A stretch of DNA of 40,692 nucleotides from Amoeboradix gromovi (lineage: Eukaryota; Sanchytriomycota; Sanchytriomycetes; Sanchytriales; Sanchytriaceae), in assembly GCA_018985225.1 (NCBI GenBank), contig JADGIF010000017.1:1-40692 (forward strand), in the 5' to 3' direction. Position 1 is the first letter of the stretch, and each line of letters starts with the position of its first letter. The translations under genes were made by a program, and so were the position numbers. The notes beneath the pieces were generated by a model. It was not told where the DNA came from. It ran no database searches and saw nothing but the letters and a program-made list of their open reading frames with translations. This document shows positions 19,506 through 27,654 of the stretch, one piece after another.

Positions 19506-20354
19506 TTATTTGCACATCTCAAACTCCACTGTTTTTCGATTATTAAAGGTACTTAATGCTTGTCCAAAACAAATGAGACTCTGCATAAGCAACGCGCTGA
19601 GATGATGTTCAAAGCCTTTATCATAGGTTCTCAAACAGTAATAGTAATGAGAACGACTTTTAGAATGCCCACTGGTTAAAACAATTGGAAACTTCAATTT
19701 TAAATGACGACATAATAACCAGTTAAGTAAAATGCGAGCTGTTCTACCATTTCCGTCATAAAAAGGATGAATAAGTAGAAACTGCCGAAAAATATAGACA
19801 ATATTTTCTGTGGATAAGGTTGGTTGATTCATCCATTCAATTAAGGTGCTTAAATTTTCTTTAATCTCGTGTGCAGGCATAAATGTAACCAAACCAGCAG
19901 AAACTCCACTGGTTCTAATTTCGCCATTTTTAAAACTATCTCCATTTTCATCAACTGATCCAGCCATCAAATATTTGTGAATATTACAAATAAATTCTTT
20001 TGTTACCAACTGAGATGATGTTGCATGATACCATACACATTTCAGGACCAAATAATGTTGGATAGTTTGTCTCTTATTAAATCTCTCACCTTCACTATCC
20101 CATGTACCGTTCAATGATAGTTCACCAATGGTGTTAAATGAAAACACATCAGCTTGTTTAGAAAGTATATTCAATGTATTATATTGACTCAAATGACATG
20201 TCTTTTCCAACTTGTTATCCAAATAAACACATTTGACGAATTGACTGTTGACAAAATATTCTTCAGCATCACCCATAGCTATTTTAATATATTTGTCTTT
20301 GTCTATTGATTCCACCCAATCTTGAAGATTTTTATCTTTTAATTGCGGAAACAT
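19506..20354 (-). CDS. Fic-domain protein (probable AMP-transferase)
   Basis: A 282-aa protein with an intact Fic signature HPFYDGNGRTAR (H, D/E, GNGR and final R all present), predicted to transfer AMP (or another nucleotide moiety) from NTP to target hydroxyls. An acidic N-terminal part precedes the Fic fold. Downstream helices and LKFPIVLTSGHSKSRSHYY complete the domain. No signal peptide, TM segment or TPR repeats are seen, unlike animal FICD. A stretch SFNTIGE lies where class II Fic proteins carry the S/T-x-x-x-E-G/N inhibitory helix, but it does not match that pattern, so the autoinhibition class is unclear. AAATAAAT overlaps the stop. It lies inside a unit with inverted transposon ends, so horizontal acquisition or element capture is possible. 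Confidence 0.88.
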   Translation of the reverse strand: MFPQLKDKNLQDWVESIDKDKYIKIAMGDAEEYFVNSQFVKCVYLDNKLEKTCHLSQYNTLNILSKQADVFSFNTIGELSLNGTWDSEGERFNKRQTIQHYLVLKCVWYHATSSQLVTKEFICNIHKYLMAGSVDENGDSFKNGEIRTSGVSAGLVTFMPAHEIKENLSTLIEWMNQPTLSTENIVYIFRQFLLIHPFYDGNGRTARILLNWLLCRHLKLKFPIVLTSGHSKSRSHYYYCLRTYDKGFEHHLSALLMQSLICFGQALSTFNNRKTVEFEMCK

Positions 20355-20449
20355 GAAGATTTCACTGGATAAAACTTTGCACGTAATTTATTTTCATTAG
20401 AATATTAATGAAGATTTGGCATAAATTTTTATTTTGTACTTTTTGAAAC

Positions 20450-20647
20450 ATGTCTGATTCTCCAATTAGTGAACCCTCAAAGATAGCGCTAACAAAGAAA
20501 ATAAGCATAAAACACCAACAGAATCTGAAAATAATGAAGTGCCAACAGATGAAAATGAAATTATTGAAGTTGATAATAGTTTAATTGAAAATGGAAAAGA
20601 TGAGTTTGACAAAACTAATGAGAAACATGCAAACTACTACCATTAAT
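20450..20647 (+). pseudogene. small acidic ORF divergent from Fic, with a 1-nt frame disruption
   Basis: The ATG at 20450 starts MSDSPISEP, then the frame must shift by one base near AAAGATAGCG to continue as a Glu/Asn/Lys-rich stretch (TPTESENNEVPTDENE) ending at a TAA about 20645. If joined it would be about 66 residues, acidic and probably disordered. Its start is 95 bp from the Fic start on the opposite strand, so they would share a promoter. Whether it is functionally linked to Fic is speculation. Confidence 0.35.
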
Positions 20648-20755
20648 TAACCTTAATTGACTTGATATACGGCGAGTTATTTTTATGTTGCTGACTTTTA
20701 ATGTAAATTATTTCATACACGCTTGGGTAAAGTAGTAAGTTTTTCAATTTCTCTA

Positions 20756-20963
20756 AAAATAAACAAATGGGACATCAAATATAAAAACTGGACTAACTTT
20801 CAGTAACAACTTGGCACATTATTTCAGCTTTATTAATTTATGGATTTAAGAGGCGAGTGGATATTCAGCTAGTTGCGGAGTTGACGAGTATAAAAGGAAA
20901 ATAAATAACTTTTTGTATCGAAATATCAAAAATAAATATTCTGTACAGCTATTCTCTTACTCT
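20756..20963 (+). repeat. ~208-bp dispersed repeat, copy 1
   Basis: Nearly identical to 40474-40683: both contain a transposon-end motif, TTAAGAGGCGAGTGGA, GTTGACGAGTAT and CTGTACAGCTATTCTC. Similarity ends at CTTACTC. It includes the direct terminal motif at 20768-20793. Confidence 0.85.
20768..20793 (+). repeat. transposon-end motif, copy 2
   Basis: TGGGACATCAAATATAAAAA then CTGGAC; direct orientation, inside the 208-bp repeat. Confidence 0.75.
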
Positions 20964-21039
20964 GAAATATTTCAAATAAAATATCACTATAACACCTCAA
21001 AGAAATAGATAAGAGTAATGATGTTAGTATAACATTACA

Positions 21040-21180
21040 AAATGACTCTAGAAAAGAGTACCGTCTAAGAAAATGCACCTTTTGCTTAGATGCTCAAATA
21101 CCTCATATCTAGTTTTATTTTGAAGAGGGGATTGAAAGTAATGAAAGAAAACTGGTATAATAGAAGATCTTTTATTAATG
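21040..21180 (+). pseudogene. decayed 3' end of a transposon ORF with a CxxC motif
   Basis: A plus-strand frame reads KEYRLRKCTFCLDAQIPHI, then an in-frame stop, then FEEGIESNERKLV and another stop, shortly before the right terminal motif. The RxRKCxxC pattern resembles the C-terminal zinc finger of piggyBac-type (DDE_Tnp_1_7) transposases, but the ends lack the TTAA target expected for piggyBac. A diverged copy of the same DNA lies inverted at 35505-35640. Confidence 0.35.
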
Positions 21181-21221
21181 ATAGCATTTCCTCGGTATGG
21201 TGCACCTTTAAAAACGAGTTA

Positions 21222-21247
21222 GTCTAGTTTTTATATTTGGTGTCCCA
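21222..21247 (-). repeat. transposon-end motif, copy 3 (inverted)
   Basis: Reverse-complement copy: GTCTAGTTTTTATATTTGG then TGTCCCA. Right end of the 19460 and/or 20768 element. Confidence 0.75.
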
Positions 21248-21520
21248 CATATATACAATATCGCAAATATAAAAGTGCATTGCTAATGAACGTCTTACCC
21301 GGTTTCCACTGGATACCTCGGTAGTAATTGCAGAACAATATTACTTTTCCTAATTTAAAATCAATTCGCAATACTCTTTCTTGAGGCATTTGAACAAATA
21401 GGAGCCCAATAAATTACCACTTTAACATAAAATTCGAGCTGGCACAGTCTAGGCCATATTTATATCCAATATGACAGGCAGAATTGATGCATATAAACAT
21501 AGTTAATTAAAAAAGATTTA
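21248..21520. other. short intergenic region
   Basis: No convincing gene between the terminal motif and the end of Dbp9. Confidence 0.4.
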
Positions 21521-22897
21521 TTAAAAGCGAAGCGGATCTAATTTCGACTTCTTGGCAATGCGCTTCGGTTTTTTAGCTGGGCGTTTTAACGAATTGGGAA
21601 GCAAATAAGTGGGGACATGTTTAAGTGACTGCTTGGCTTGAAAATTCATTTTGCCTTTGGATAATGCATCGTGCAATTCCTTCATTTCCTCTGGCTGCTC
21701 TGTCTGCTCATCTGTTGCTTTGTTCTGTAACGCCTTTGATTTCAACAACATAGCCTGCAAATCTAATTTTTTTGCCTCTAAAATCCATCTTTTGGTTATA
21801 CTTCTGTAAATGTCTTCATGTCTGTATTTTAGTGCATTTAAATTGGTTGGGTCAAATGTATACTGTTCCATTTCAGTATTTTGCTTGTTGTAAAATTCCT
21901 TAATTTCCGTTAATTCTTCCAATTCTGTAGTAAATGTCATACATATACCGGTTCTCTTCCCCCGTCCTGTTCTACCTGCCCTGTGTCTGTAGTTCTCTAA
22001 GTTTGGAACATTTATGTTGATCACAGCGACAACTCTTTGAAAATCTATACCTCTGCTTAATACCTCGTTGTTATTGAAATGATCCACAACAATCATAATC
22101 TGATGTTTTCTAGTACTATTAAATTGCGTGATGGTAGCAGTTCTGACGTTTATAGGGAAGTTTGGGCACAAGATCTCAACATTGATGCCAAGCCGACTTA
22201 AGTAAACTTTCAGTCCATACGCCTCATCGACATGATTAGTAAATACAAGAGACTTTCCGGCAATTAACTGAAGCTTGTAAATAAAATACAAATGCAAATA
22301 AAGCTCTGATTTGTTCAGAACTTTAATTTCATAATGTTGCAACAGGTTGGCGTCATCATTTTCTTTATAAATAAATGGTTTTTTTAGCATGAGATTGCAG
22401 AAATCCTTTAGTTGCTTTTGGGATTGGCTTGATGTTTCCATCGTTAGTATTTCCTTGTTAATTGTAGCACTTACAACCACAGTTTGGGCATCTTCTGTGT
22501 ACTTAACAATTTCCATTACATCGTCGTAGTAATTGAACATAAATATCAAATCAGCTTCATCCAATATCAAGTATCTGATCTTCTGCTTGTCGCGTGCCAA
22601 ATACTCTTTAACATATTTCGGAGTTCCAACTAAAATATCGCCTCCAAGCCGTTTAACAACGTGTCTAATTTGAGTACTCAATTGTTCTGTCGGTGTAAGA
22701 ACAACTCCATATCCTTTGCTCTCTAGCAGTGGAATAAGGTATGCTAAAGTCTTGCCACTTCCGGTTCTTGCATTTAACAAAATATCTTTATTCTCACGAA
22801 AATGCTTAAATGTCTCTGTCTGGCAATGCGTTGGTTTGCTAAATTTAAACGTGTTTGTAGCTGCTAGTTGTAATGACTCTACACTGGAGAATGACAT
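21521..22897 (-). CDS. DBP9: DEAD-box RNA helicase Dbp9/DDX56-like
   Basis: A 458-aa ATP-dependent RNA helicase for 60S ribosome biogenesis in the nucleolus. It has the Q-motif region (FKFSKPTHCQTE), motif I ARTGSGKT (near residues 43-50), PTEQL, GTP, DEAD in LDEADLIF, SAT, and the C-terminal motifs SRGIDF and HRAGRTGRG. The Dbp9/DDX56 assignment rests on the C-terminal extension: YRHEDIYRSITKRWILEAK and LKHVPTYLLPNSLK correspond to the family's VTK..IREAR and LGHVPDYLVPPALR blocks. It is shorter than yeast Dbp9 (594 aa). The tail is Lys-rich. The stop is in CGCTTTTAATAAATC, overlapping AATAAA. The start is 36 bp from the divergent Ulp2-like gene. Confidence 0.92.
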   Translation of the reverse strand: MSFSSVESLQLAATNTFKFSKPTHCQTETFKHFRENKDILLNARTGSGKTLAYLIPLLESKGYGVVLTPTEQLSTQIRHVVKRLGGDILVGTPKYVKEYLARDKQKIRYLILDEADLIFMFNYYDDVMEIVKYTEDAQTVVVSATINKEILTMETSSQSQKQLKDFCNLMLKKPFIYKENDDANLLQHYEIKVLNKSELYLHLYFIYKLQLIAGKSLVFTNHVDEAYGLKVYLSRLGINVEILCPNFPINVRTATITQFNSTRKHQIMIVVDHFNNNEVLSRGIDFQRVVAVININVPNLENYRHRAGRTGRGKRTGICMTFTTELEELTEIKEFYNKQNTEMEQYTFDPTNLNALKYRHEDIYRSITKRWILEAKKLDLQAMLLKSKALQNKATDEQTEQPEEMKELHDALSKGKMNFQAKQSLKHVPTYLLPNSLKRPAKKPKRIAKKSKLDPLRF

Positions 22898-22933
22898 TTA
22901 AAGGCTCCTAGATTCACCCTCTAAAACATTTTA

Positions 22934-25015
22934 ATGACATCAAATCGAGGATTGACGATAAAACCGGGAAACACCTTTAGATCTAGTGGTCAGACTATGT
23001 CTCTTAAATCTACAGTCATGTATTATGGTGAGAATCGGCTTTTAGACTGCAACTTTGAATTTCACAATATGAAGTTAATTGTGACTTGCAAGGACAGGTC
23101 CTATGAGTTCATCAATGCTAAATATGCGTTGCTAGAAACGGGCAAACTTCTTGTGAAATGCGAATCCCCTGATTTTTATCTCGGTTATAATAAATTAAGG
23201 AATGACGCAGAGTTCAATATTCCAGTTGAAATGGATGGTAATCATTTCCATTTGAGTGATACTTTGGCTATAGAATACAAGCTTGGATCTACTATAAGAC
23301 TGATCAAGAGCTATTGTAATGATTCAGCCATTAGGGTTTCTGAGTGCCACGGCAGAACGCTATCCAACATTTTCAATACTTATAGAGGATTCATTAAGAA
23401 AGCCGGTGCTTTACTAATTTCAGATTCCAGATCTACTCAAACTGTGGACTCCCATGTATTCTATGGGCAAGCCAAAGTTAATAAAAATGAATTGTCAAAC
23501 AAGAAAAGAAAGATAACTGGTAGCATCCAGCCAAGCAATCAAAGTACTACCACCATTGATATGACAACTGATGATCAAGATCTTCCTTTTTTCAATTCTA
23601 GTCCTAAAATACCGAGATCCAACAGATCTGAAATCAAGGTGTTAAAAGATGGTTACTCATTTGAGGGGTCCAGATCAGAACCTGAATCATTGCACAAAAC
23701 ACCGAAAAAGAAGGAAAAATCAATTTCGCCAATATTATCCAGAAAATCCAAACTTGAATTCAAGGCCCGTCATAAAGAAACTTCTCCCTTGTTAAGCAAG
23801 GAAACTGCAAAGTCGCATAACTTTATTGTTTCAGGTAAATCCGATGGTAACACAAACAAGAACAGCAAGACTGAAATACCATCTAATCCAGCGTCCACTG
23901 GTACAAAAAAAGAATCAAAGGTTGTTAGAAATGCTTTCAATGATACACCTATCCGTTCAAACCAAGCAAAAAAGAATACCCAACCGGATAGTCCAGCTAA
24001 TTTTTTATCTGATCAAGAATTCAATGAGCTTTGTTATAGCACAACTGATAAAGACAAAAGTGGCACTTATTCTCATTCGAAATTAGAATGTTTAAGAGAA
24101 AGACGTCAGAGTTTTCGAAATGCTAAAAAGGAATCTTTGATGTACATCCCCAAAATGCAGAATGTTACTTTACCAAAGTTCTTGAACCATTATGCAGAAA
24201 ATGATATCATCTGTGAGGAAAATGGTATTACACTGAAAAAGAGTGACGCGACGAGATTAAATACCGGAGAATTTCTGAATGATCAGATATTGCATTACTT
24301 TTTTGCTTACTACAAAACTGCACTAGGCAGTCGTAGAATACATGTATTTTCAACATTCTTCTTTTTTAAGTTAAAGCAGCTAATTAAAAATAAGCAAGAC
24401 TTGGGTAGCCTGCGTAGGTGGACAAAAAACATAGACATAATAAGCTATCCTATAATCATAGTGCCAATAAATGAGAGCTATCACTGGTATTTTGCAATAA
24501 TAACAAACCTGCAACTACTACAAAATAAAGTGCTTGAGCCTGGATATAACGATATAAAGTATGAACACAGCAATGAAAAACCTTGTCAAATTGTAATTGT
24601 AGATAGTCTGCACAAGAATGCGCGACCAAATGTGAAATCAGCATTATTGAAGTATATGAGTGAAATGCTGCATTTGCAAGTAGATGAGATAAGGAATCAT
24701 GTAGGCATGAAGATGGGGCATTCGCCACTGCAAGAGAATGGGTGCGATTGCGGGTTGTTTGTGATTTATACCGTGATGAAGTTGTTGGAAAATGACGAAT
24801 TAATTAACAAAATTGCAAATGACAAGCAGGATTGGTGGGATAACGAGATTATAGAACGGCAACAATTACTGTCTTTAATAGATGATCACCATCATGAATA
24901 TAAAAAGAGAAGCAAAGATAATCAAGTTGAGATATGCGAATCAGATGAGATAATATTTATAGAAGAAAGCAAGATTACAGACAAGGAAGAGGACAACACA
25001 CAGTTGACAATGTAA
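22934..25015 (+). CDS. SUMO-specific protease of the Ulp2/SENP6-7 type (peptidase C48)
   Basis: A 693-aa cysteine protease that removes or trims SUMO chains. The N-terminal ~150 residues form a compact region of unknown type, followed by a ~240-residue Ser/Lys-rich disordered linker with basic NLS-like clusters (KKRKITG). The C-terminal catalytic domain begins near FLNDQILHYFFAYY. The catalytic residues are His517 in YHWYFAI, Asp557 in VDSL, Gln in LQENG and Cys606 in CDCG. The block RRWTKNIDIISYPIIIVPIN matches the W/F-rich stretch of Ulp2/SENP6-7 rather than Ulp1. A short acidic tail ends the protein. The stop TAA lies in TAAATAAAC, giving an overlapping AATAAA. The divergent promoter is shared with Dbp9. 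Confidence 0.93.
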   Translation: MTSNRGLTIKPGNTFRSSGQTMSLKSTVMYYGENRLLDCNFEFHNMKLIVTCKDRSYEFINAKYALLETGKLLVKCESPDFYLGYNKLRNDAEFNIPVEMDGNHFHLSDTLAIEYKLGSTIRLIKSYCNDSAIRVSECHGRTLSNIFNTYRGFIKKAGALLISDSRSTQTVDSHVFYGQAKVNKNELSNKKRKITGSIQPSNQSTTTIDMTTDDQDLPFFNSSPKIPRSNRSEIKVLKDGYSFEGSRSEPESLHKTPKKKEKSISPILSRKSKLEFKARHKETSPLLSKETAKSHNFIVSGKSDGNTNKNSKTEIPSNPASTGTKKESKVVRNAFNDTPIRSNQAKKNTQPDSPANFLSDQEFNELCYSTTDKDKSGTYSHSKLECLRERRQSFRNAKKESLMYIPKMQNVTLPKFLNHYAENDIICEENGITLKKSDATRLNTGEFLNDQILHYFFAYYKTALGSRRIHVFSTFFFFKLKQLIKNKQDLGSLRRWTKNIDIISYPIIIVPINESYHWYFAIITNLQLLQNKVLEPGYNDIKYEHSNEKPCQIVIVDSLHKNARPNVKSALLKYMSEMLHLQVDEIRNHVGMKMGHSPLQENGCDCGLFVIYTVMKLLENDELINKIANDKQDWWDNEIIERQQLLSLIDDHHHEYKKRSKDNQVEICESDEIIFIEESKITDKEEDNTQLTM

Positions 25016-25231
25016 ATAAACATGATATCTGAACCGGTACTTTACAAAAACTGCTTGAATCTTTGAACTACAAATGGGTTCATGCATATGCGAATTATTA
25101 AAAGGCGGAGGCGAGTATAATGACTGCGTGTATGGAATAGCGTGATGTTGAAACACAAATGATTGGTAATAAGTTTAATGAGACTCCTTGGAGAAATAGG
25201 TAAGTTCAATGAAATCCAAAAATCCCCCTGA
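25016..25231 (+). promoter_or_regulatory. upstream region of GPI-repeat gene 1 with CTCC-GGAG palindrome
   Basis: Contains CTCCTTGGAGAAATAGG at 25184-25200, whose core is a palindrome. The same element (CTCCTTTGGAGAAATAGG) is at 25794-25811 before the next gene, at nearly the same distance from its ATG (38 versus 36 bp). This is likely a shared promoter or operator element. A short coding-like fragment (CELLKGGGEYNDC) near 25090-25142 is unexplained. Confidence 0.5.
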
Positions 25232-25651
25232 ATGTTAGCGATTTACTCATTTGCTTATGGTCAGAGATATACCACGGGAGATGCAATGGAAGTGACACCT
25301 AGCAGCGGATACGGATACAAAGCACCTAGCAGCGGATACGGATACAAAGCACCTAGCAGCGGATATGGATACAAAGCACCTAGCAGCGGGTATGGACACA
25401 GAGCACCTAGCAGCGGGTATGGATACAAAGCACCTAGCAGCGGATATGGATATTCTGGTAGTGATTCAGATGTCCCAAACACTCCAGTAATTGACTATCC
25501 AGGTACTGGAGGTGATTACGAAGACACCCCAGAACCGACTGAAGCTGTACCAGATTATGAGGATCATGAAGGACATGAATATGATCAAAAATCAAGCTCT
25601 GCAGCTATTGGCACTACAATTGTTGCAATTATCGGAGCATATATCTTATAA
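25232..25651 (+). CDS. secreted GPI-type repeat protein, SSGYGYKAP repeats
   Basis: A 139-aa surface protein of unknown function. A very short hydrophobic start (MLAIYSFAYG) leads into six copies of a nine-residue repeat (SSGYGYKAP, one with YGH), encoded by a 27-bp tandem unit at 25298-25459. An acidic Pro/Asp/Glu region follows, and then a tail typical of a GPI-attachment signal (SSSAAIGTTIVAIIGAYIL). The Tyr/Gly/Lys/Pro repeats resemble adhesive or elastomeric wall proteins; a cell-wall or adhesion role is inference. The signal peptide is unusually short, so an upstream mini-exon is possible, but I could not place one. AATAATAAA follows the stop. It is paired with the next gene. Confidence 0.72.
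   Translation: MLAIYSFAYGQRYTTGDAMEVTPSSGYGYKAPSSGYGYKAPSSGYGYKAPSSGYGHRAPSSGYGYKAPSSGYGYSGSDSDVPNTPVIDYPGTGGDYEDTPEPTEAVPDYEDHEGHEYDQKSSSAAIGTTIVAIIGAYIL
25298..25459 (+). repeat. 27-bp tandem repeat, six units
   Basis: Unit CCTAGCAGCGGATACGGATA plus CAAAGCA. Third positions vary among units (GGA/GGG, TAC/TAT), while the peptide stays constant except one His. Confidence 0.9.
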
Positions 25652-25659
25652 AAATAGAA

Positions 25660-25793
25660 TAATAAATTGTTATTAGAAAAATATCTGCTGCTCTTGTTTG
25701 AGGGGATTGATAAGAAATCGGCGGAGCAGATTGCGCAACAGAACGCGATTTAGTGCCGCTTGCTTATCCAATTGGCGCAAATTCATTTTGCCA
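25660..25793 (+). other. intergenic stretch with an unexplained coding-like fragment
   Basis: One frame near 25672-25753 reads LLLFEGIDKKSAEQIAQQNA before TAG, with no start codon. It may be an exon or gene relic. Confidence 0.2.
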
Positions 25794-25811
25794 CTCCTTT
25801 GGAGAAATAGG
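25794..25811 (+). promoter_or_regulatory. shared CTCC-GGAG palindromic element before GPI-repeat gene 2
   Basis: CTCCTTTGGAGAAATAGG, 36 bp (from GGAG) before the ATG at 25841. Its counterpart at 25184 sits 38 bp before the first gene. Confidence 0.5.
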
Positions 25812-25840
25812 GACTCCATAAAACCTATCTGTTTTGTTAC

Positions 25841-26791
25841 ATGCTAACTCTTCTTTATGCCTACTCAAAAAAGAGCAATGGTGAAAATGCTGATGTAGAT
25901 AAGTCTCTTACAAATAGATCTCTAGGGAAATCGACAATCGAGCATCCATATAACAAGAGAACAGATAGAAGCCACGATAAACAGAATACTCATAGTTCTA
26001 GCGAAACCTCTTACAATAATAGAAACACGCAGCCTGTTAGCAACGTTAATCCGAAACTCTACCGCCACAACAAATTAGAGTCTTATACACCTAGAATACA
26101 GTCTTACACTAGGGCTTCTGGTCAGCCTGGGATTTCACCTAGACCAAACTATGGATATTCCAAGCCTGCACCAGACTATGGATATTCCAAGCCTGCACCG
26201 AGCTATGGATATTCCAAGCCTGCATCAAACTATGGATATTCCAAGCCTGCACCGAGCTATGGATATTCCAAGCCTGCACCGAGCTATGGACATTCCAAGC
26301 CTGCACCGAGCTATGGACATTCCAAGCCTGCACCAAGTTATGGACATTCCAAGCCTGCACCAAGTTATGGACATTCCAAGCCTGCACCGAGCTATGGACA
26401 TTCCAAGCCTGCACCAAGTTATGGAAACTCTAGGTCAACATCAAATTATATTCCAACTAGACCTCAGTCCTACAAATATGCAATCAGCACTCCAGATATC
26501 CCAAAGACCCCAGACATCCCACATGCTCCAGGAAGCGCGGTTGGTGAGCCAGTAGCAGAGCCTGCACCATCATACAATGATAAACCACAAGTACCTGAAG
26601 AGACAGAGGACAATCAAGATTGGGTTATTCCTCCAGTTTATGCTGGGGCTACGGAGACTGCCAGTTTTTATGATGAAGAAGAAGATTTATTTGATACTTC
26701 AGGACACAAGGGGCGTGAATTCTATCAGAAATCAGGTTCGTCTTTAACTGGTGCCACTGTCCTTGCTATTGTAGGCGCTCAACTTTTTTAG
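25841..26791 (+). CDS. secreted GPI-type repeat protein, SYGYSKPAP repeats
   Basis: A 316-aa surface protein of unknown function. A short hydrophobic start (MLTLLYAYS) is followed by a ~95-residue polar Ser/Asn/Arg-rich region. Then come ten copies of a nine-residue repeat (S/N/D-YGYSKPAP, the later ones YGHSKPAP) and one degenerate copy, an acidic Pro/Glu region, and a GPI-type hydrophobic tail (SSLTGATVLAIVGAQLF). The layout is the same as in the preceding gene (repeats, acidic region, Y/F-x-QKS plus hydrophobic end), so the two are probable tandem paralogues with different repeats. A cell-wall/adhesin role is inferred only. GAAATAAATC follows the stop. Confidence 0.75.
   Translation: MLTLLYAYSKKSNGENADVDKSLTNRSLGKSTIEHPYNKRTDRSHDKQNTHSSSETSYNNRNTQPVSNVNPKLYRHNKLESYTPRIQSYTRASGQPGISPRPNYGYSKPAPDYGYSKPAPSYGYSKPASNYGYSKPAPSYGYSKPAPSYGHSKPAPSYGHSKPAPSYGHSKPAPSYGHSKPAPSYGHSKPAPSYGNSRSTSNYIPTRPQSYKYAISTPDIPKTPDIPHAPGSAVGEPVAEPAPSYNDKPQVPEETEDNQDWVIPPVYAGATETASFYDEEEDLFDTSGHKGREFYQKSGSSLTGATVLAIVGAQLF
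26147..26443 (+). repeat. 27-bp tandem repeat, ten units plus one degenerate
   Basis: Unit TATGGATATTCCAAGCCTGC plus ACCGAGC. The Tyr-to-His switch (TAT to CAT) marks a block of five consecutive units, suggesting recent unit-by-unit expansion. The array is open in a second plus-strand frame and on the minus strand, which explains spurious ORFs there. Confidence 0.92.
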
Positions 26792-27189
26792 ACATGAAAT
26801 AAATCAAATAGACTTATAATCGCTGTTCACTATAACTTAATATCTGCGATAAACATTGTACCAATGCAGAACCAGTAATCTATTAATGTAATCAGTTCAC
26901 TTTATCGTAGATACATCTTGTTCCTTGCCGTATGAGTTCTTGCGGAAAATAAAGCAATGAATCAATACCTACTGATGCAATTTATTATAAAATAAATATT
27001 TTGCGGCTCTCTCTAGAACCCTAATTGAGAAGCTACGGATTTACCTAGTCGAAATTCGATTGAAATAGCGCTTAATCTTTTGCAAGATGTTGTAGCAAGT
27101 GCAATCTCAACTGGTGTCCTCTTTCAATTCACTCTGCACTCAATAAAGTTTTGGATCAAATTATACCAGAGTACTTTGTCTCCTTATCT
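26792..27189. other. gap with little coding signal
   Basis: No gene recognised. A minus-strand frame at about 27022-27112 reads TPVEIALATTSCKRLSAISI and onward to a stop with coding-like composition; it may be a relic of unknown origin. Confidence 0.3.
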
Positions 27190-27652
27190 ACTCCCGTTAA
27201 AAGTCCTCATTTCCGAGAAAATCGAGAATTTACACAGAGAACCTAGCAATGCTAGATGCTCCGTTATAGTGGTTGCTCACGGTTGCACTACCCCGAGACG
27301 GGATTGAATAAGGATGTATATGCTTGATGTATATATTCCTTGCTGCCATATGATCTCTTTTGTCGCATATTCGGTAGACCAATCACAAGAATTATTAATC
27401 TTACGGTTTGCGATTTAATTTTATGGTTGATCTCTTTCTAGGCATTGAAAGACATCTAATTCTTCCATGCTTGGACCAGTTACTCAGTGTTGATGAATGC
27501 ATGCTGTACCTGCTAGTTGTTTCTTTAGAATTGATTTACACTTGCCAAAAGGAAGAATATCGAGTATTTAAGCTATTAGAAAAATCTGAAAATTATATAA
27601 AAATGCATACAAATTCGCGATAAATGGTTTATTCAAGAAAACAATCGAGCTG
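27190..27652 (-). pseudogene. Fanzor/TnpB-like nuclease relic, copy B
   Basis: Minus-strand decayed copy homologous to copy A. It retains the upstream segment (homologous to YAFLYNF...SNTRYSS in copy C), then lacks the zinc-ribbon region, and resumes at RDHMAARNIYIKHIHPYSIP, ending at TAA (27230-27232). Past the stop it has the shared 3' end (..GGACTTTTAACGGGAGT). Internal deletion and stops rule out a functional protein. It is arranged head-to-head with copy A across a ~240-bp spacer. Confidence 0.75.
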
Positions 27653-27654
27653 CT

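Larger units (their letters stand above)
19460..21247. mobile_element. unit with inverted transposon-end motifs, enclosing the Fic gene
   Basis: The motif TGGGACACCAAATATAAAAA begins at 19460, and its inverted copy ends at 21247 (...TTATATTTGGTGTCCCA). They bound 1,788 bp that contain the Fic gene and an acidic ORF. A third copy of the motif in direct orientation at 20768 could make 20768-21247 a separate ~480-bp element sharing the right end. The right end contains a decayed reading frame with RLRKCTFCLDAQIPHI, and a related right end occurs inverted at 35420-35640. No clear target-site duplication is visible, so the boundaries are inferred. Confidence 0.5.

Noticed and set aside
21040-21247. 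piggyBac transposon call
   Set aside because: The KCTFC motif is suggestive, but the TTAA target expected at the ends is absent and the ORF is too short to judge.
25178-25231. A 39-nt intron (GTAAGT...TTAG) giving GPI gene 1 a different first exon
   Set aside because: It lacks the YTRAYNTAG end of the verified introns, is twice as long, does not improve the signal peptide, and the equivalent site before gene 2 has no GT.
25298-26443. Regular 27-bp repeats that could be mistaken for a CRISPR-like array
   Set aside because: They are contiguous, have no spacers, and are in frame within coding genes encoding nine-residue peptide repeats.
26139-26555. Long ORFs in other frames over the second repeat array (MDIPSLH and VQAWNIH repeats)
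   Set aside because: They arise because a 27-bp unit is open in more than one frame; the GPI-tailed frame has a plausible start, tail and composition.
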